Assembly (NCBI GenBank): GCA_035523995.1
Contig: DATKPQ010000045.1
Location: 1-64,000 of the forward strand
Reading direction: 5' to 3'
From: JASHVB01 sp035523995
GTDB taxonomy: Bacteria > Pseudomonadota > Alphaproteobacteria > Acetobacterales > Acetobacteraceae
Length of the DNA stretch: 64,000 bases
The number at the start of each line of letters is the position of its first letter. Position 1 is the stretch's first letter. Both the position numbers and the translations under genes were made by a program. Below are positions 41,489-50,001 of this stretch, piece by piece. The notes below the pieces were generated by a model. The model ran no database searches and was not told the origin of the DNA. It worked only from the letters and a program-made list of their open reading frames with translations.

Positions 41489-43618
41489 ATGGCGTTCTGG
41501 ACAGAGCCACAGATGGCGTCGATCCACAAAATGCTGAATCCACGTTCCGTTGCGATCGTGGGCGCGACGCCGCGGATGCAGTATGGCGGGCGGATGCTGG
41601 CCGCGGCGCTGAAGGCGCGCGATCGCGTGCGGGTTTATGCCGTGAACCCACGTTATGACGAAATCATGGGGGTGAGGTCGTATCCGAGCGTGACTGCGTT
41701 GCCGGAGGCGCCCGACGTGGTGGGCATCGTGGTGCCGTACGACCAGGTGCTGGATGTGCTGCGGGAGAGCCACCGCAAGGGGGCGGGGTCGGCGATTGTG
41801 ATCTCCGCGGGCTTTGCCGAGCGCGGCGTGGATGACCGGCGTGATTTGCAGGGGGAATTGGGTGCGTTTGCTCTCGAGTCGGGCATGCGAATCAGCGGGC
41901 CGAATTGCCTGGGGCTTGCGAATTTCAAAAACGATGTCTGGGCGACGTCGTCATCACGCGGGGCGCAGGGGCTGGCCGGACCGATCGGGCTGGTGTGCCA
42001 AAGCGGTGCGACGGCGTTCGGGCCGTTTCTGGCGCGGGCGGTGGAGAACGGGATCGGGTTCAGCTACATCATTTCAACGGGGAACGAGGCGGATCTCGAT
42101 TTTGCCGATTTTGCCCGGTATTTGCTGGATGATCCGGATACTCGGGTGATTGCCGGGTTTGTCGAAGGATTCAAGCGGGCCGATAAGTTCTTGGAGGTGG
42201 CGAAGCTGGCAGCGGAACGTGGCAAGCCGATCGTTCTGATCAAGATCGGGCGTTCGGACCTTGGGGCGCGGGCAGCTCGGTCTCATACGGCGGCGCTGAC
42301 GGGGGCGGATGCGCGGTACGATGCGGTGTTTGTGCAGCACGGGGTGATCCGAGTTCAGGATTACGACGAACTTTTGGAAGTTGCACACTTGCTGGCGTTT
42401 ACCCCGGCGCCCGTCGTGCCCGGTGTCGCGGTGGTGTCGCATTCTGGCGGGATCAGCTCGCTGACGGCGGACATGTGCGGTGCGGCTGGGCTGGATCTGC
42501 CGGTGCTGGGGGATGCGGCGCGTGATGGCATCAATGGGATTTTGAAGGGATTTGGGTGGGCGGCGAATCCTGCCGATGTGACGGGGTTTGCGAACAGTGA
42601 GTCGTTCCCGGCGATCATGGAGCATATGTTGGGTGATCCGCGGATGGGGACGCTGGTCGTGGCGAGTTCCGGGGCGGACGCGCAGGCGCAGCAGGTGATT
42701 AGCGCGCGCGATCGGACAGATAAGGGCGTGGTGTTCTTGTGGACGGGAAGCCGGGACGCCAAGGCTGGGTTGGGGATGCTGCGGAGCGCTCGGATTCCTG
42801 TGTTCTACACGCCGGACAAGTTGGCCCGGGGGCTGCGGCATCGCCTTTCGTATCATACGTGGCGCGAGGTGCGGCTGGCCGATGGGTTTGCTTCGGCGCC
42901 GGCGCGGACGGTGGCGCAGGATGAGGCAGTTGCGCGGGCGGTCGGGCTGGGGCGTGCGACACTGTCGGAGAGTGAGAGCAAGCAATTGTTGGCGGCGTGG
43001 GACGTGGGGAGTGCTCGGGAAGTGCTGGCGGGGTCGGAGGAGGAGGCCGTTGCGGGGGCGGAGCGGCTGGGGTTTCCGGTGGTTCTGAAGGTCGATTCGC
43101 CGGATATCTTGCACAAGACAGAGGCTGGGGCGATTCGCCTGGGGCTTGGCGATGCAGGGGAGGTGCGCGCTGCGTACGCGGAGATTATGGCTTGCGCGCG
43201 GGCCTATGCGCCGCAGGCGCAGATCAGCGGCGTGTCTGTGCAGGAGATGGTGGGAGACGGGGTCGAAGTCATCATTGGCGTGTCTCACGACCCGCAATTG
43301 GGCCCGGTGCTGCTGTTTGGGAGCGGCGGCGTGATGGTCGAGGTCTATAGCGATGTGGCGCTGCGACGGTGTCCTATCACGCGGTTGGAAGCTCGGGCGA
43401 TGATCGGGGAGGTAAAAGGGGCGCGGTTGCTGCGGGGGTTTCGTGCGCGGCCGACGGGGGATGTCGAGGCGCTGGAGGATACGCTGGTGCGGGTGTCGCA
43501 TCTCGGTGTGCAGATGGAAGGACATCTGGCGGCGTTGGACATCAATCCGCTCATGGTGCGGCCGGCAGGGAGGGGGGTGAAGGCGGTGGATGCGCTGGTC
43601 TTGTTGCGCCGCGCATAG
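41489..43618 (+). CDS. ADP-forming acetate/acyl-CoA ligase family protein
   Basis: A 709-residue two-part synthetase. The N-terminal CoA-binding region reads LNPRSVAIVGATPRMQYGG and AIVISAGFAERGVDD. A ligase-CoA/flavodoxin-like part follows (GLVCQSGATAFGPFLARA, IVLIKIGRSDLGARAA, with VAVVSHSGGISSLTADM). The C-terminal ATP-grasp domain has FPVVLKVDSPDILHKTEAGAI and LGPVLLFGSGGVMVEVY. It would interconvert an acyl-CoA and acid with ATP/ADP. ATG 41489 is preceded by GGGGGG; ATG 41462 is an alternative. The gene uses many GGG and other G-ending codons, unlike its neighbours, which hints at a different origin. Confidence 0.87.
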   Translation: MAFWTEPQMASIHKMLNPRSVAIVGATPRMQYGGRMLAAALKARDRVRVYAVNPRYDEIMGVRSYPSVTALPEAPDVVGIVVPYDQVLDVLRESHRKGAGSAIVISAGFAERGVDDRRDLQGELGAFALESGMRISGPNCLGLANFKNDVWATSSSRGAQGLAGPIGLVCQSGATAFGPFLARAVENGIGFSYIISTGNEADLDFADFARYLLDDPDTRVIAGFVEGFKRADKFLEVAKLAAERGKPIVLIKIGRSDLGARAARSHTAALTGADARYDAVFVQHGVIRVQDYDELLEVAHLLAFTPAPVVPGVAVVSHSGGISSLTADMCGAAGLDLPVLGDAARDGINGILKGFGWAANPADVTGFANSESFPAIMEHMLGDPRMGTLVVASSGADAQAQQVISARDRTDKGVVFLWTGSRDAKAGLGMLRSARIPVFYTPDKLARGLRHRLSYHTWREVRLADGFASAPARTVAQDEAVARAVGLGRATLSESESKQLLAAWDVGSAREVLAGSEEEAVAGAERLGFPVVLKVDSPDILHKTEAGAIRLGLGDAGEVRAAYAEIMACARAYAPQAQISGVSVQEMVGDGVEVIIGVSHDPQLGPVLLFGSGGVMVEVYSDVALRRCPITRLEARAMIGEVKGARLLRGFRARPTGDVEALEDTLVRVSHLGVQMEGHLAALDINPLMVRPAGRGVKAVDALVLLRRA

Positions 43619-43667
43619 CGGTTCTGACACGCCGTCTAAACAGAAACCGGCCCAGCGGTGACGGGTG

Positions 43668-44449
43668 TTAGGCCGTGTGGACGGATTTGATAAGCAATAT
43701 AGTGCAGACAAAGCTGACAATAGCGCTGAACGAAATGTTGGTTTTCTCGCAACGAAGTGCGATACGCTTGAAGCGCTTTAGCTTGCCAATCGTCTGCTCA
43801 ATCCGTGCGCGCAGCTTATAGAGCTTCTTCGGGAAGAATCGACCCCGCTGCTTTGATTTCGCCCTCCGAGGAATAACCGGGGCAATACCGCGCACCCGCG
43901 CCGCGGTGCGGTCGGCATTGCTGTCGTATCCCTTATCGGTTATCGCGATACGGGGGACGATATCAGGCCCTATATCAAGAGAGGTCTCGAACTGCGTGGT
44001 GTCGCTTACCTCGCCACCGGTCAGATGGAAATCGAGCGGATTGCCCTCGAGATCGGTCTTGAGGTGGATTTTGGTCGAGAAGCCGCCGCGTGAGCGGCCA
44101 AGCGCCTGATTTTGCTGACCCCTTTTGCGCCGGCCGCCGAAACATGCGCGCGCACGACGGTGCTGTCGAAGAACTGAACCAAGTGCGCCGTTGCGCTTTG
44201 CTCAGCAAGCAACTGAAAGAATGCCTCGAACACCCCGGCACGGCTGAGCCGCCAGAAGCGCTTCCAGACGCTGTTCCAATTGCCGAATTGTGCGGGCAAG
44301 GCACGCCAGGTGATATTATGAACCGAGAAATAGAAGATTGCCTCGAGGAACTTGCGATCGTCCCGCCCCGGCTCGCCCCGCTTGGATCGCGCCGCCCTGA
44401 ACACCGTGAGCACGATCAACCAATCTTCCTCGGTCATCCGCGTCAGCAT
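43668..44449 (-). CDS. IS5-family transposase, two frames joined by -1 frameshifting
   Basis: The first frame (from ATG 44449) reads MTEEDWLIVLTVFRAARSK, ITWRALPAQFGNWNSVWKRFWR and LVQFFDSTVVRAHVSAAGAKG (first DDE Asp). At about 44120 the minus strand has GCA AAA GGG GTC, the canonical slippery heptamer A-AAA-GGG. After a -1 slip the second frame continues GQQNQALGRSRGGFSTKIHL, then ITDKGYDSNADRTAAR (second Asp) and KLYKLRARIEQTIGKLKRF (Glu) to VHTA. The stop TAA is made from the flanking TA target duplication plus the next host base. Programmed frameshifting is known for IS427-group IS5 elements, so this is probably functional, not a pseudogene. Confidence 0.82.
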
Positions 44450-44544
44450 GGCCGGCCCTCCCTTGCCGGCTAACCAGTGATTCGAAGAAATACCGATTCG
44501 GGAATCTGCTAATTATGCATAGCTGGGATTCCGTCCACACAGCC
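43671..44544 (-). mobile_element. IS5-family insertion sequence (about 874 bp)
   Basis: Terminal inverted repeats are visible: ggccgtgtggacggatttg at the left end and, read inwards from the right end, ggctgtgtggacggaatcc. Both ends are flanked by TA (43669-43670 and 44545-44546), a 2-bp target duplication typical for this group. Removing the element and one TA restores the IS110 reading frame, which confirms the boundaries. It encodes one transposase in two overlapping frames. The element looks complete and possibly active. Confidence 0.88.
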
Positions 44545-45499
44545 TAGGGCGCAGGTGAAGCCGAGTGCTTCGATGTGACGGGCAAGACGGTTGGCACGAT
44601 GCTCGGCGGCTTCTCGGCGGAAATGGTTGGCGCCGAGGCCGTGATAGAAGGTTCCGTCACGGAGCATGCGATAGGCAGCGGCGAGGATCGAGGCGGCAAC
44701 GGCGCGGATCGCCATCTTGGGGCCGCGTCGCTGGCGCAGACGCTGGAACGGGCCTTGCAGGTAGCTGCCTTTCTTGCGCACCCCCGCCCAGGCGCACTGC
44801 ACGAGAGTGGTTTTCAACCACGGCGCCCCCTTGCGCAGCTGGGTGGAGCGACGCTTGCCGGCGCTCTCGTCGTTGCGCGGGCGCAGGCCAGACCAGGAGA
44901 TCAGGTGTTCGGCGGTGGAGAAGCGGGTCATGTCGATGCCGATTTCGGAGACGATCACCTGCGCGGTCAGGTCACTGACGCCTGGTATGGTCCGCAATTG
45001 GCGAACCGCCTGACGGAAAGGTCGAGATCGCGATCCACCTTGGCGTCGATCTCGGCGAGCGCGGCATCGAGCGCGTCCACCTGGCGGAGGTGCAGACGCA
45101 GCAGGAAACGGTGCTGGTGACTAACACGTCCGGTCAGCGCCGCCCGCAGTTTCTCCGGCGTGGCCTTGACCCCTCGCTGCACCAGCGCGAGCAGCGTGTC
45201 GGGGTCGCGCTCACCCTCGCTCAGTGCCTCGATGATCGATGATCGCTCGTCCGGACTTGCCCATGATCTGGCTCAGCACCGAGCCGAGCCTGAGGATGGC
45301 GTCCTCCAGCGTCTTCTGGATGCGCTGGAGATGGCTCATCTCTATGACCGCGTGCGTGACTTCCTCGTCCGGCGCCACAAGATGCCGGCGCGAAGCATCG
45401 GACCGTTCCGCATGGATGCGGTCTTCGGCGAATCGGGCGTGTTGAGACCGCGCCTGTGCCGCCGATCGGGCGCAATGTCATGAGCCTGCCACGAAGCCA

Positions 45500-45598
45500 G
45501 TCGGAAAGGCCGGGTGCGGGAAAACCGCACGTCCGATTTGATGAGCGGGGAGGGAAACGGACCGCGTGTGCGGCACCGCGCCTTTCCTTGATTCTACT
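45500..45598 (+). mobile_element. 3' tail of a second group II intron (domains V-VI)
   Basis: The sequence aggccgggtgcgggaaaacc followed by gcacgtccgattt (45506-45539) matches group II intron domain V (AGCCG-x-TGCG-GAAA-CGCACGT-CGG). It is followed by gatgagcggggagggaaacg and a GC-rich domain VI-like hairpin ending near cttgattctac, a typical 3' end. No reverse transcriptase gene precedes it; the IS110 remnant does. It is a relic of an intron unrelated in sequence detail to the one at 212-1944. Confidence 0.65.
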
Positions 45599-45666
45599 GG
45601 TTGGCTGATTTTACGTTGCCGCGAGCGAGCTCGCGATGGCGGGTCTATTTCCCGAATGCGGCCTTG

Positions 45667-46239
45667 CTACGGCACCGCACGACGCACGACGCGCTCGATT
45701 TCTGCCCGCACCAGCCGTTCCACCAGGTCGGGCAGGTTGGCGTCCAACCATTGTTTCAGGAGCGGGCGCAACTCCTCGCGCACGAGGTCCTCGATCGTGG
45801 GGCCGCCGCGATATACCCGAAGCGAGCGCTCACTCGCCAGCGTGCGCATCAGGGTTCCCACCGAGCTGGTCGCGGCCGCCTCGGTCTCGGGCGCAAGCAA
45901 TCCGGATCCGCCCGACGGCGGCACGAGTTCCGCCACCGGAACCGCTTCCGCCGCGGGAACGGCCGATGCCGGCGCGGGGTCCGGTTCGGGCTCCGATTCG
46001 GCCTCTTGGTCTGGCCCGGGGGACGCCTCGGCATCCTCCTCCGGCACCAGCATCGACGGGTCCAGCACCAGCACGTCGTCAGACTTGTCCGGCAGGGGGA
46101 CGGAGTCGGCCGGCGGCTCGAGGGCCGGCGGTGCGGTGGGCTCCTCCTCGCTCAGGATCCGGCGAATCGAGGCGAGGATGTCCTCCATCGAGGGATCGTT
46201 CGTCCCGCTGCCCTGCGGGGGAGGCTGCGATCCGCTCAT
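45667..46239 (-). CDS. popZ: PopZ-like polar organizing protein (DUF2497)
   Basis: A 190-residue protein with the three-part layout of alphaproteobacterial PopZ. It has an N-terminal helix DPSMEDILASIRRILSEEE, a long acidic Pro/Glu-rich disordered centre (about residues 35-125) and a C-terminal helical block (IEDLVREELRPLLKQWLDAN, LPDLVERLVRAEIERVVRR) used for oligomerisation. PopZ makes polar scaffolds that anchor the chromosome origin and cell-cycle proteins. The ATG is 4 bp after the tolC stop, so it is the last gene of the pcm-tolC-popZ run. valS often follows in relatives; here mobile-element debris does. Confidence 0.85.
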   Translation of the reverse strand: MSGSQPPPQGSGTNDPSMEDILASIRRILSEEEPTAPPALEPPADSVPLPDKSDDVLVLDPSMLVPEEDAEASPGPDQEAESEPEPDPAPASAVPAAEAVPVAELVPPSGGSGLLAPETEAAATSSVGTLMRTLASERSLRVYRGGPTIEDLVREELRPLLKQWLDANLPDLVERLVRAEIERVVRRAVP

Positions 46240-46243
46240 GCGG

Positions 46244-47749
46244 TTACCGGCCCGGCTGGCTGGTGGCGTAGTCGCCCAACCCGGCCCACAGATTCTTCAC
46301 CGCGTTATAGTACGCCGTGTCGTCGTAGAGAGGTACCGGCAGATGCATGTCGCGTGCGGTCAGCCGCCCGATCGCGTCGGCCACCTGGTAGGAGGCGGTG
46401 ACAAGCGCCGCGAGGTTCTGCACCAGTGTCACGCGTGAGTTCAGTAGCGCCTGCTGCGCGTTCAGCACGTCCAGCGTGGTCCGGGTGCCGACGATCGCCT
46501 CGCGCTCCGTGCCTTCCAGCGCCACCTCGTTGGCGCGGATCGCAGACCGCGTGCTGGCCGCTGCGGCCTTCGCCGCTACCAGCGTCTCCCATGCGCTCAC
46601 CGCCTGCTGCACAGCCGTGCGCTTGGCGTCGGCCACCAGGCGGTCCTCCTGCTGGACCGTCTGCTTTGCCTCGCGCACTGCGGAGTACTCGGCGCCACCC
46701 TGGTACAGCGGCACCGAGAGCTGCAATAGCGCCTGCCAGCCGTTGGTTTCGTTGCGGGCGGTGCCAGAGTTGGTCTGGTTGAACGCCTGAGCCTGCAGAC
46801 TCAACTGCGGGAGCAATTGAGAGAACGCCACATCAACGGCGTCCTTTGCGGCCGCTTCGTTGAATTCCGCGGCGATCACATTGGGATTGTTGACCGCTGC
46901 CATCGCAGCCGCCTGTTGTTCGTTGCGCACCGGCAGCGCCAGCGGCTGTGGCTCGACCAAATCGGGCGGCGGCTCGTAGCCGATCTGCTGCAGATAGGTG
47001 GCGCGTGCGGTGGACAAGTAGCCTTCTGCTGTTTCGCGCTGAGCCTTGGCTTGCTCCAGCGCTGCCTCGGCTTGCGCTACGTCTGTTTGGGTGATCTCGC
47101 CGACGCGGAACCGGTCGTTGGTTGCTTCAAGCTGCTTCGCCAGCACCTGCTCGTTATTGATTTGCAGCGCCAGGTAGTCCCGCGAAAAAACCACACCGAT
47201 ACCGGTGTTGCCGTTGCCGACATAGGCGGTGACCGAGTTGAAGAAGCTGGTTTCCTCCTGCGCGAGCAAGGTGGCGCGCTCGGCAAACACCAAGTCTTTC
47301 GCATGGTTCACGTTAGCCTGGACGTGTCCGCCGGTGTAGAGCGGCTGGGTGAGGGTCGCCTGCCCGGAAACAGTATCGCGCCCGGTGTTGAGTTTCGCCC
47401 ACGGGTCTTCGCCGAAGAGTGCATTGGTTTGCTCGTAAACGCGCTCCACGCCGGTGCCATAACCGGCGGTGCCGCCCAGCACGACCGTCGGCCGCCAGCC
47501 GGCAAGGGCGGTCGGTACGCCTTCATCCGTCGCGCGCAACTTGGCGCGCTCGGCCTGGAGGGCGGGCTGGTTGGCATAGGTTGCGGCGAGCGCCTCGGAC
47601 AGGGTGTGCGGCACGCCCGGATCCTGCACCGTTGTACGATGCGGCGGCGTCCCGCCGGTTGGCATCTGGGCCAGGGCAGGCACAACCCCGATCGCCGCAA
47701 TGCCGATGCCGAACGCCAATGCGCGACGCAAGACCATATGCGACCTCAT
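46244..47749 (-). CDS. tolC: TolC-family outer-membrane channel
   Basis: A 501-residue TolC/AggA-type efflux outer-membrane protein. A signal peptide (ALAFGIGIAAIGVVPALAQ) is followed by two homologous OEP repeats: LSEALAATYANQPALQAERA, LTQPLYTGGHVQANVNHAKD, AQAEAALEQAKAQRETAEG, and in the second half LLQLSVPLYQGGAEYSAV and LLNSRVTLVQNLAALVTASY. The paired PLYTGG and PLYQGG motifs are the membrane-barrel entry of each repeat. It forms the exit duct for RND pumps or type I secretion. It is located between pcm and popZ. Confidence 0.92.
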   Translation of the reverse strand: MRSHMVLRRALAFGIGIAAIGVVPALAQMPTGGTPPHRTTVQDPGVPHTLSEALAATYANQPALQAERAKLRATDEGVPTALAGWRPTVVLGGTAGYGTGVERVYEQTNALFGEDPWAKLNTGRDTVSGQATLTQPLYTGGHVQANVNHAKDLVFAERATLLAQEETSFFNSVTAYVGNGNTGIGVVFSRDYLALQINNEQVLAKQLEATNDRFRVGEITQTDVAQAEAALEQAKAQRETAEGYLSTARATYLQQIGYEPPPDLVEPQPLALPVRNEQQAAAMAAVNNPNVIAAEFNEAAAKDAVDVAFSQLLPQLSLQAQAFNQTNSGTARNETNGWQALLQLSVPLYQGGAEYSAVREAKQTVQQEDRLVADAKRTAVQQAVSAWETLVAAKAAAASTRSAIRANEVALEGTEREAIVGTRTTLDVLNAQQALLNSRVTLVQNLAALVTASYQVADAIGRLTARDMHLPVPLYDDTAYYNAVKNLWAGLGDYATSQPGR

Positions 47750-47854
47750 CTCTCGGCGGGACGCTTCCCCGCGCCTTAAGCCCCTGCCGGCAAAGGCGCC
47801 GGCGCGGAGCGCAAGATGCCGCGATAGCGCGTGGAAGACAAAGGAGAATTTGTG

Positions 47855-48517
47855 TCAGAAGACGAAAGCCGGGACGGGGCGCAAGGATGGCAGTTCTGGT
47901 GCCGGGCAATCGAACATGGGCTGTGCGCGCAGGCCGGCAGGGGTAGCCTCAGCCAGCACCGCGTAGCTGGTGAGGCCGTCCTTGCAGATGACCGTCACGA
48001 GCCGTCCGGTGTCGTTGCGCAATTGCTGGGCGAGCGCGGGGGGGATGTCATGCACCGCGCCCTCGAGCAAGATGATGTCGTAGGGCGCTTCGCCGGGCCA
48101 GCCGGCCGCGAGGGGGCCGGAGACAAGGCTGACGGTGCGGGCGAATTCCGGCAGGACGTGCCGAGCGATCGACAGCAGGGCGGGATCTTCCTCCAGTGCC
48201 GTGACGCGAGGGCCACACGAGGCGAGCAAGGCGGCGCCGTAACCGGTGCCGGCGGCGACCACCAGGGCATGCTCGCCGGCGAGGGGGGCGGCGAGTTGGA
48301 CCAGGCGGGCGATGGCCATGGGCTGCAAAAGAGCACGGTCGTTACCCAGCGGCACGTCCTGGTCGGCATAGGCGAGGGCGGCGACATTGGCGGGGAGGAA
48401 GCGTTCGCGCGGCAGGCGGCGCATGGCGCCGATGATGCGCGGGTCGATTACGCGGTTGGGGCGGAGCTGGCTGTCCACCATCCGGTTGCGTGCTTCGGCG
48501 AGCAAATCGTCGGACAT
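47855..48517 (-). CDS. pcm: Protein-L-isoaspartate O-methyltransferase-like protein
   Basis: A 220-residue PCMT-family protein. MVDSQLRPNRVIDPRIIGAM near the N-terminus and PRERFLPANVAALAYADQDV are diagnostic of the alphaproteobacterial tolC-linked subfamily. The SAM loop reads HALVVAAGTGYGAALLAS (the normal GTGSGY is AGTGYGA). The protein repairs isoaspartyl residues in the standard family; this subfamily may have another job, as it lacks the usual GSGY sequence. First gene of the run with tolC and popZ. Confidence 0.88.
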   Translation of the reverse strand: MSDDLLAEARNRMVDSQLRPNRVIDPRIIGAMRRLPRERFLPANVAALAYADQDVPLGNDRALLQPMAIARLVQLAAPLAGEHALVVAAGTGYGAALLASCGPRVTALEEDPALLSIARHVLPEFARTVSLVSGPLAAGWPGEAPYDIILLEGAVHDIPPALAQQLRNDTGRLVTVICKDGLTSYAVLAEATPAGLRAQPMFDCPAPELPSLRPVPAFVF

Positions 48518-48617
48518 CGGAGCGGGTACCGGGGGTTGTGGTCGCGATGCGGGGCTTTTACACCGGGTGCGCGGTGGAGGCTACCGAGAGTAGGATCCGG
48601 GCGGGGTGCGCGGCCAC

Positions 48618-48647
48618 TTGACCCGGCGGGGCGCGGCGCACGATATA
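48618..48647 (+). promoter_or_regulatory. Sigma-70-type promoter of tRNA-Cys
   Basis: -35 TTGACC at 48618-48623 and -10 GATATA at 48642-48647 with an 18-bp spacer, about 20 bp before the tRNA. The arrangement is close to the bacterial consensus and its position fits a tRNA gene. Confidence 0.6.
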
Positions 48648-48666
48648 GGCTTGCTCGGCTGCGCCG

Positions 48667-48740
48667 GGTCCGGTGGCAGAGTGGTGATGCAGCGGACTGC
48701 AAATCCGCGTATGTGGGTTCGATTCCCGCCCGGACCTCCA
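48667..48740 (+). tRNA. tRNA-Cys (GCA)
   Basis: A 74-nt cloverleaf can be drawn by hand. The acceptor stem GGTCCGG pairs with CCGGACC, followed by T and an encoded CCA. The D arm is GGCAGAGTGGTGATGC. The anticodon stem is GCGGA/TCCGC with loop CTGCAAA and anticodon GCA. The T arm is GTGGG-TTCGATT-CCCGC. GCA decodes Cys codons. The gene stands alone downstream of the divergent pcm gene. Confidence 0.95.
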
Positions 48741-49431
48741 GGATTTCAATGTGCTAGCCTGCGCAGGCCATTTCTTCAACCGAGCCAAAATATCTTCAAA
48801 TGAGGCTTGGTGCCTCGTCGAATTCCAATAGATTCCTGCGGGGATCGGACCGCCGGTTCGCCAATCGGATGTTCCCACGGTCGCGACGACGCTGGATGCT
48901 GGTCACGAGGTCCATCGTCTCGGCACCCCCATAAACACCGATATGCCAATGGAGGCGTGCGCGCCGTACGACACCGACCGCGTTCGGCTCACCAGCCCAA
49001 TTCCCGGCCGCGTCAGAACCCAACCTTGCGGGCGAGATGGTCCCGCGACCCGGCACTGGTGCCCAGCGCCACCAGCCGACCGGTCTACGCGTGTCACTCC
49101 ACATTTTCCCCGGCCCGTCCAACGCCTCCTGCTTGACCGCTTCCGGCGCTGCTGGGTCCGTATGCTCTTCCTGATGCAGCCGGCGGCGCAGGCCGTGCCC
49201 CCGGCCTCAGCGATGCGCAGGTCACGACGTGTCCCCTCTCTCGTTCGCCTCTGGCTGTCTTCCATTTTTCCGAGGGTGGCCTTGTCCGCCATGCGCCGAG
49301 CATTGCCCAGCATCAGGAACCGTTGGATGCACACCAATATGTTTATGGCTTCCAGTTCGCCTGCGGTCGGCCCCACTCGACGTTGTAATGAATTCGCCAT
49401 ATTTTCGTTCAACTAACACGGTGACCTAGAA

Positions 49432-49659
49432 ATGCCATCGCACATTGTCGGAGTACATGCCGGAGTACGGCTGTTGAATCGTGATGGTATTGAGCGATCC
49501 GATGTACCACAGATCAAGGAACTCGAACCACTCGTTTATTATGCCGAGTTCCCGTCAGACCTCGTGACGTTGTTCGTACCGTCTCTCCCGTACGATGCGG
49601 CCGCCAGTCGATATACGCCTATCTTCCCCAAGTGGGGCTACGGTCCAGGTCAGCCATGA
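49432..49659 (+). CDS. Small hypothetical protein
   Basis: A 75-residue frame beginning HIVGVHAGVRLLNRDGIE and ending SRYTPIFPKWGYGPGQP. The amino-acid usage looks protein-like (balanced charges, hydrophobic strand-like VYYAEFPSDLVTLFV) and less like a shadow than neighbouring frames. However, there is no good ribosome-binding site and I recognise no family. It might be the C-terminal remnant of a larger gene. Treat as tentative. Confidence 0.25.
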   Translation: MPSHIVGVHAGVRLLNRDGIERSDVPQIKELEPLVYYAEFPSDLVTLFVPSLPYDAAASRYTPIFPKWGYGPGQP

Positions 49660-49958
49660 GCCTGCGCCAACCCCGACACGCCAGGCTCAGAAATCGCCGT
49701 CAGCCTGCCGCACGCTCGGCCATCACGCCCCCGGCCACGCCGCCACGCGACGCTCGCCGCCGTCTACGCGCGGATTCTCACCGCCGCTGACAACAGCACC
49801 TCTATGCAGCCGGCTTCCCCGCTCGCATCCGTCAGCGCCACCCAGGCGCAAAACGTTGTCCTCCCGTGGTCGAGCGCCACCGCATCATGCTGCGGGCCAT
49901 ACGAACATGGTAGTGCATCCGCCCCTTGCGCCCGTGGCAGCCTTCGTGTAGCGCTGAT

Positions 49959-49980
49959 ATGCAAGTCATTCGCAGTTGCA
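49959..49980. promoter_or_regulatory. Putative iron-responsive operator upstream of FTR1
   Basis: ATGCAAGTCATTCGCAGTTGCA. The 16-mer ATGCAARTCATTCGCA is shared with 54009-54024 (one difference) and, with two more, with 52347-52369. It lies 27 bp before the FTR1 start. Inverted TGCAA/TTGCA and GCxAxTxATTxGC symmetry resembles alphaproteobacterial Fur-type boxes. The assignment is from the shared motif and the genes' functions. Confidence 0.55.
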
Positions 49981-50001
49981 CTCGGGGGAGGCGCCCAGCC
50001 C

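Larger units (their letters stand above)
43636..45470 (-). pseudogene. IS110-family transposase, disrupted by an IS5-type insertion and frameshifts
   Basis: The C-terminal domain is clear on the minus strand: RTIPGVSDLTAQVIVSEIG, HLISWSGLRPRNDESAGKRR, RKGAPWLKTTLVQCAWAGVR and HIEALGFTCAL, the transposase_20-type half of IS110 enzymes. The middle part (GVKATPEKLRAALTGRV, LHLRQVDALDAALAEIDAKVD) is in another frame. A short tandem duplication (gatc) near 45235-45242 and another slip near 45025 break the frame. The IS5-type element splits the last codons; removing it and one TA restores ...GFTCALTPVTAGPVSV and a stop at 43636-43638. The DEDD N-terminal domain is largely missing. Confidence 0.8.
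48741..50001. other. Long region without a recognisable gene after tRNA-Cys
   Basis: About 1.26 kb. Overlapping open frames on both strands (for example 48903-49412 minus and 48943-49416 plus) show no family motifs, no ribosome site and a composition like antisense shadows. GC drops locally around 49390-49440. Such a gene-poor stretch directly behind a tRNA is a common place for decayed integrated elements, but no integrase or attachment repeat was found. The last 45 bp carry the operator of the iron permease. Confidence 0.5.

Noticed and set aside
42074..43720. A 548-codon open frame on the minus strand
   Set aside because: It is the exact antisense of the acyl-CoA synthetase gene and is rich in Arg, His and Pro, as expected from a GC-rich shadow frame; the plus-strand frame has clear family motifs.
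44021..44449. IS5 transposase as a simple frameshifted pseudogene
   Set aside because: The frames meet at a canonical -1 slippery heptamer and both inverted repeats and TA duplications are intact, so programmed frameshifting is the better reading.
48903..49416. Two overlapping frames of about 160-170 codons on opposite strands
   Set aside because: No recognisable motifs, no ribosome-binding sites and arginine-rich, low-hydrophobicity composition; neither could be supported as a gene.
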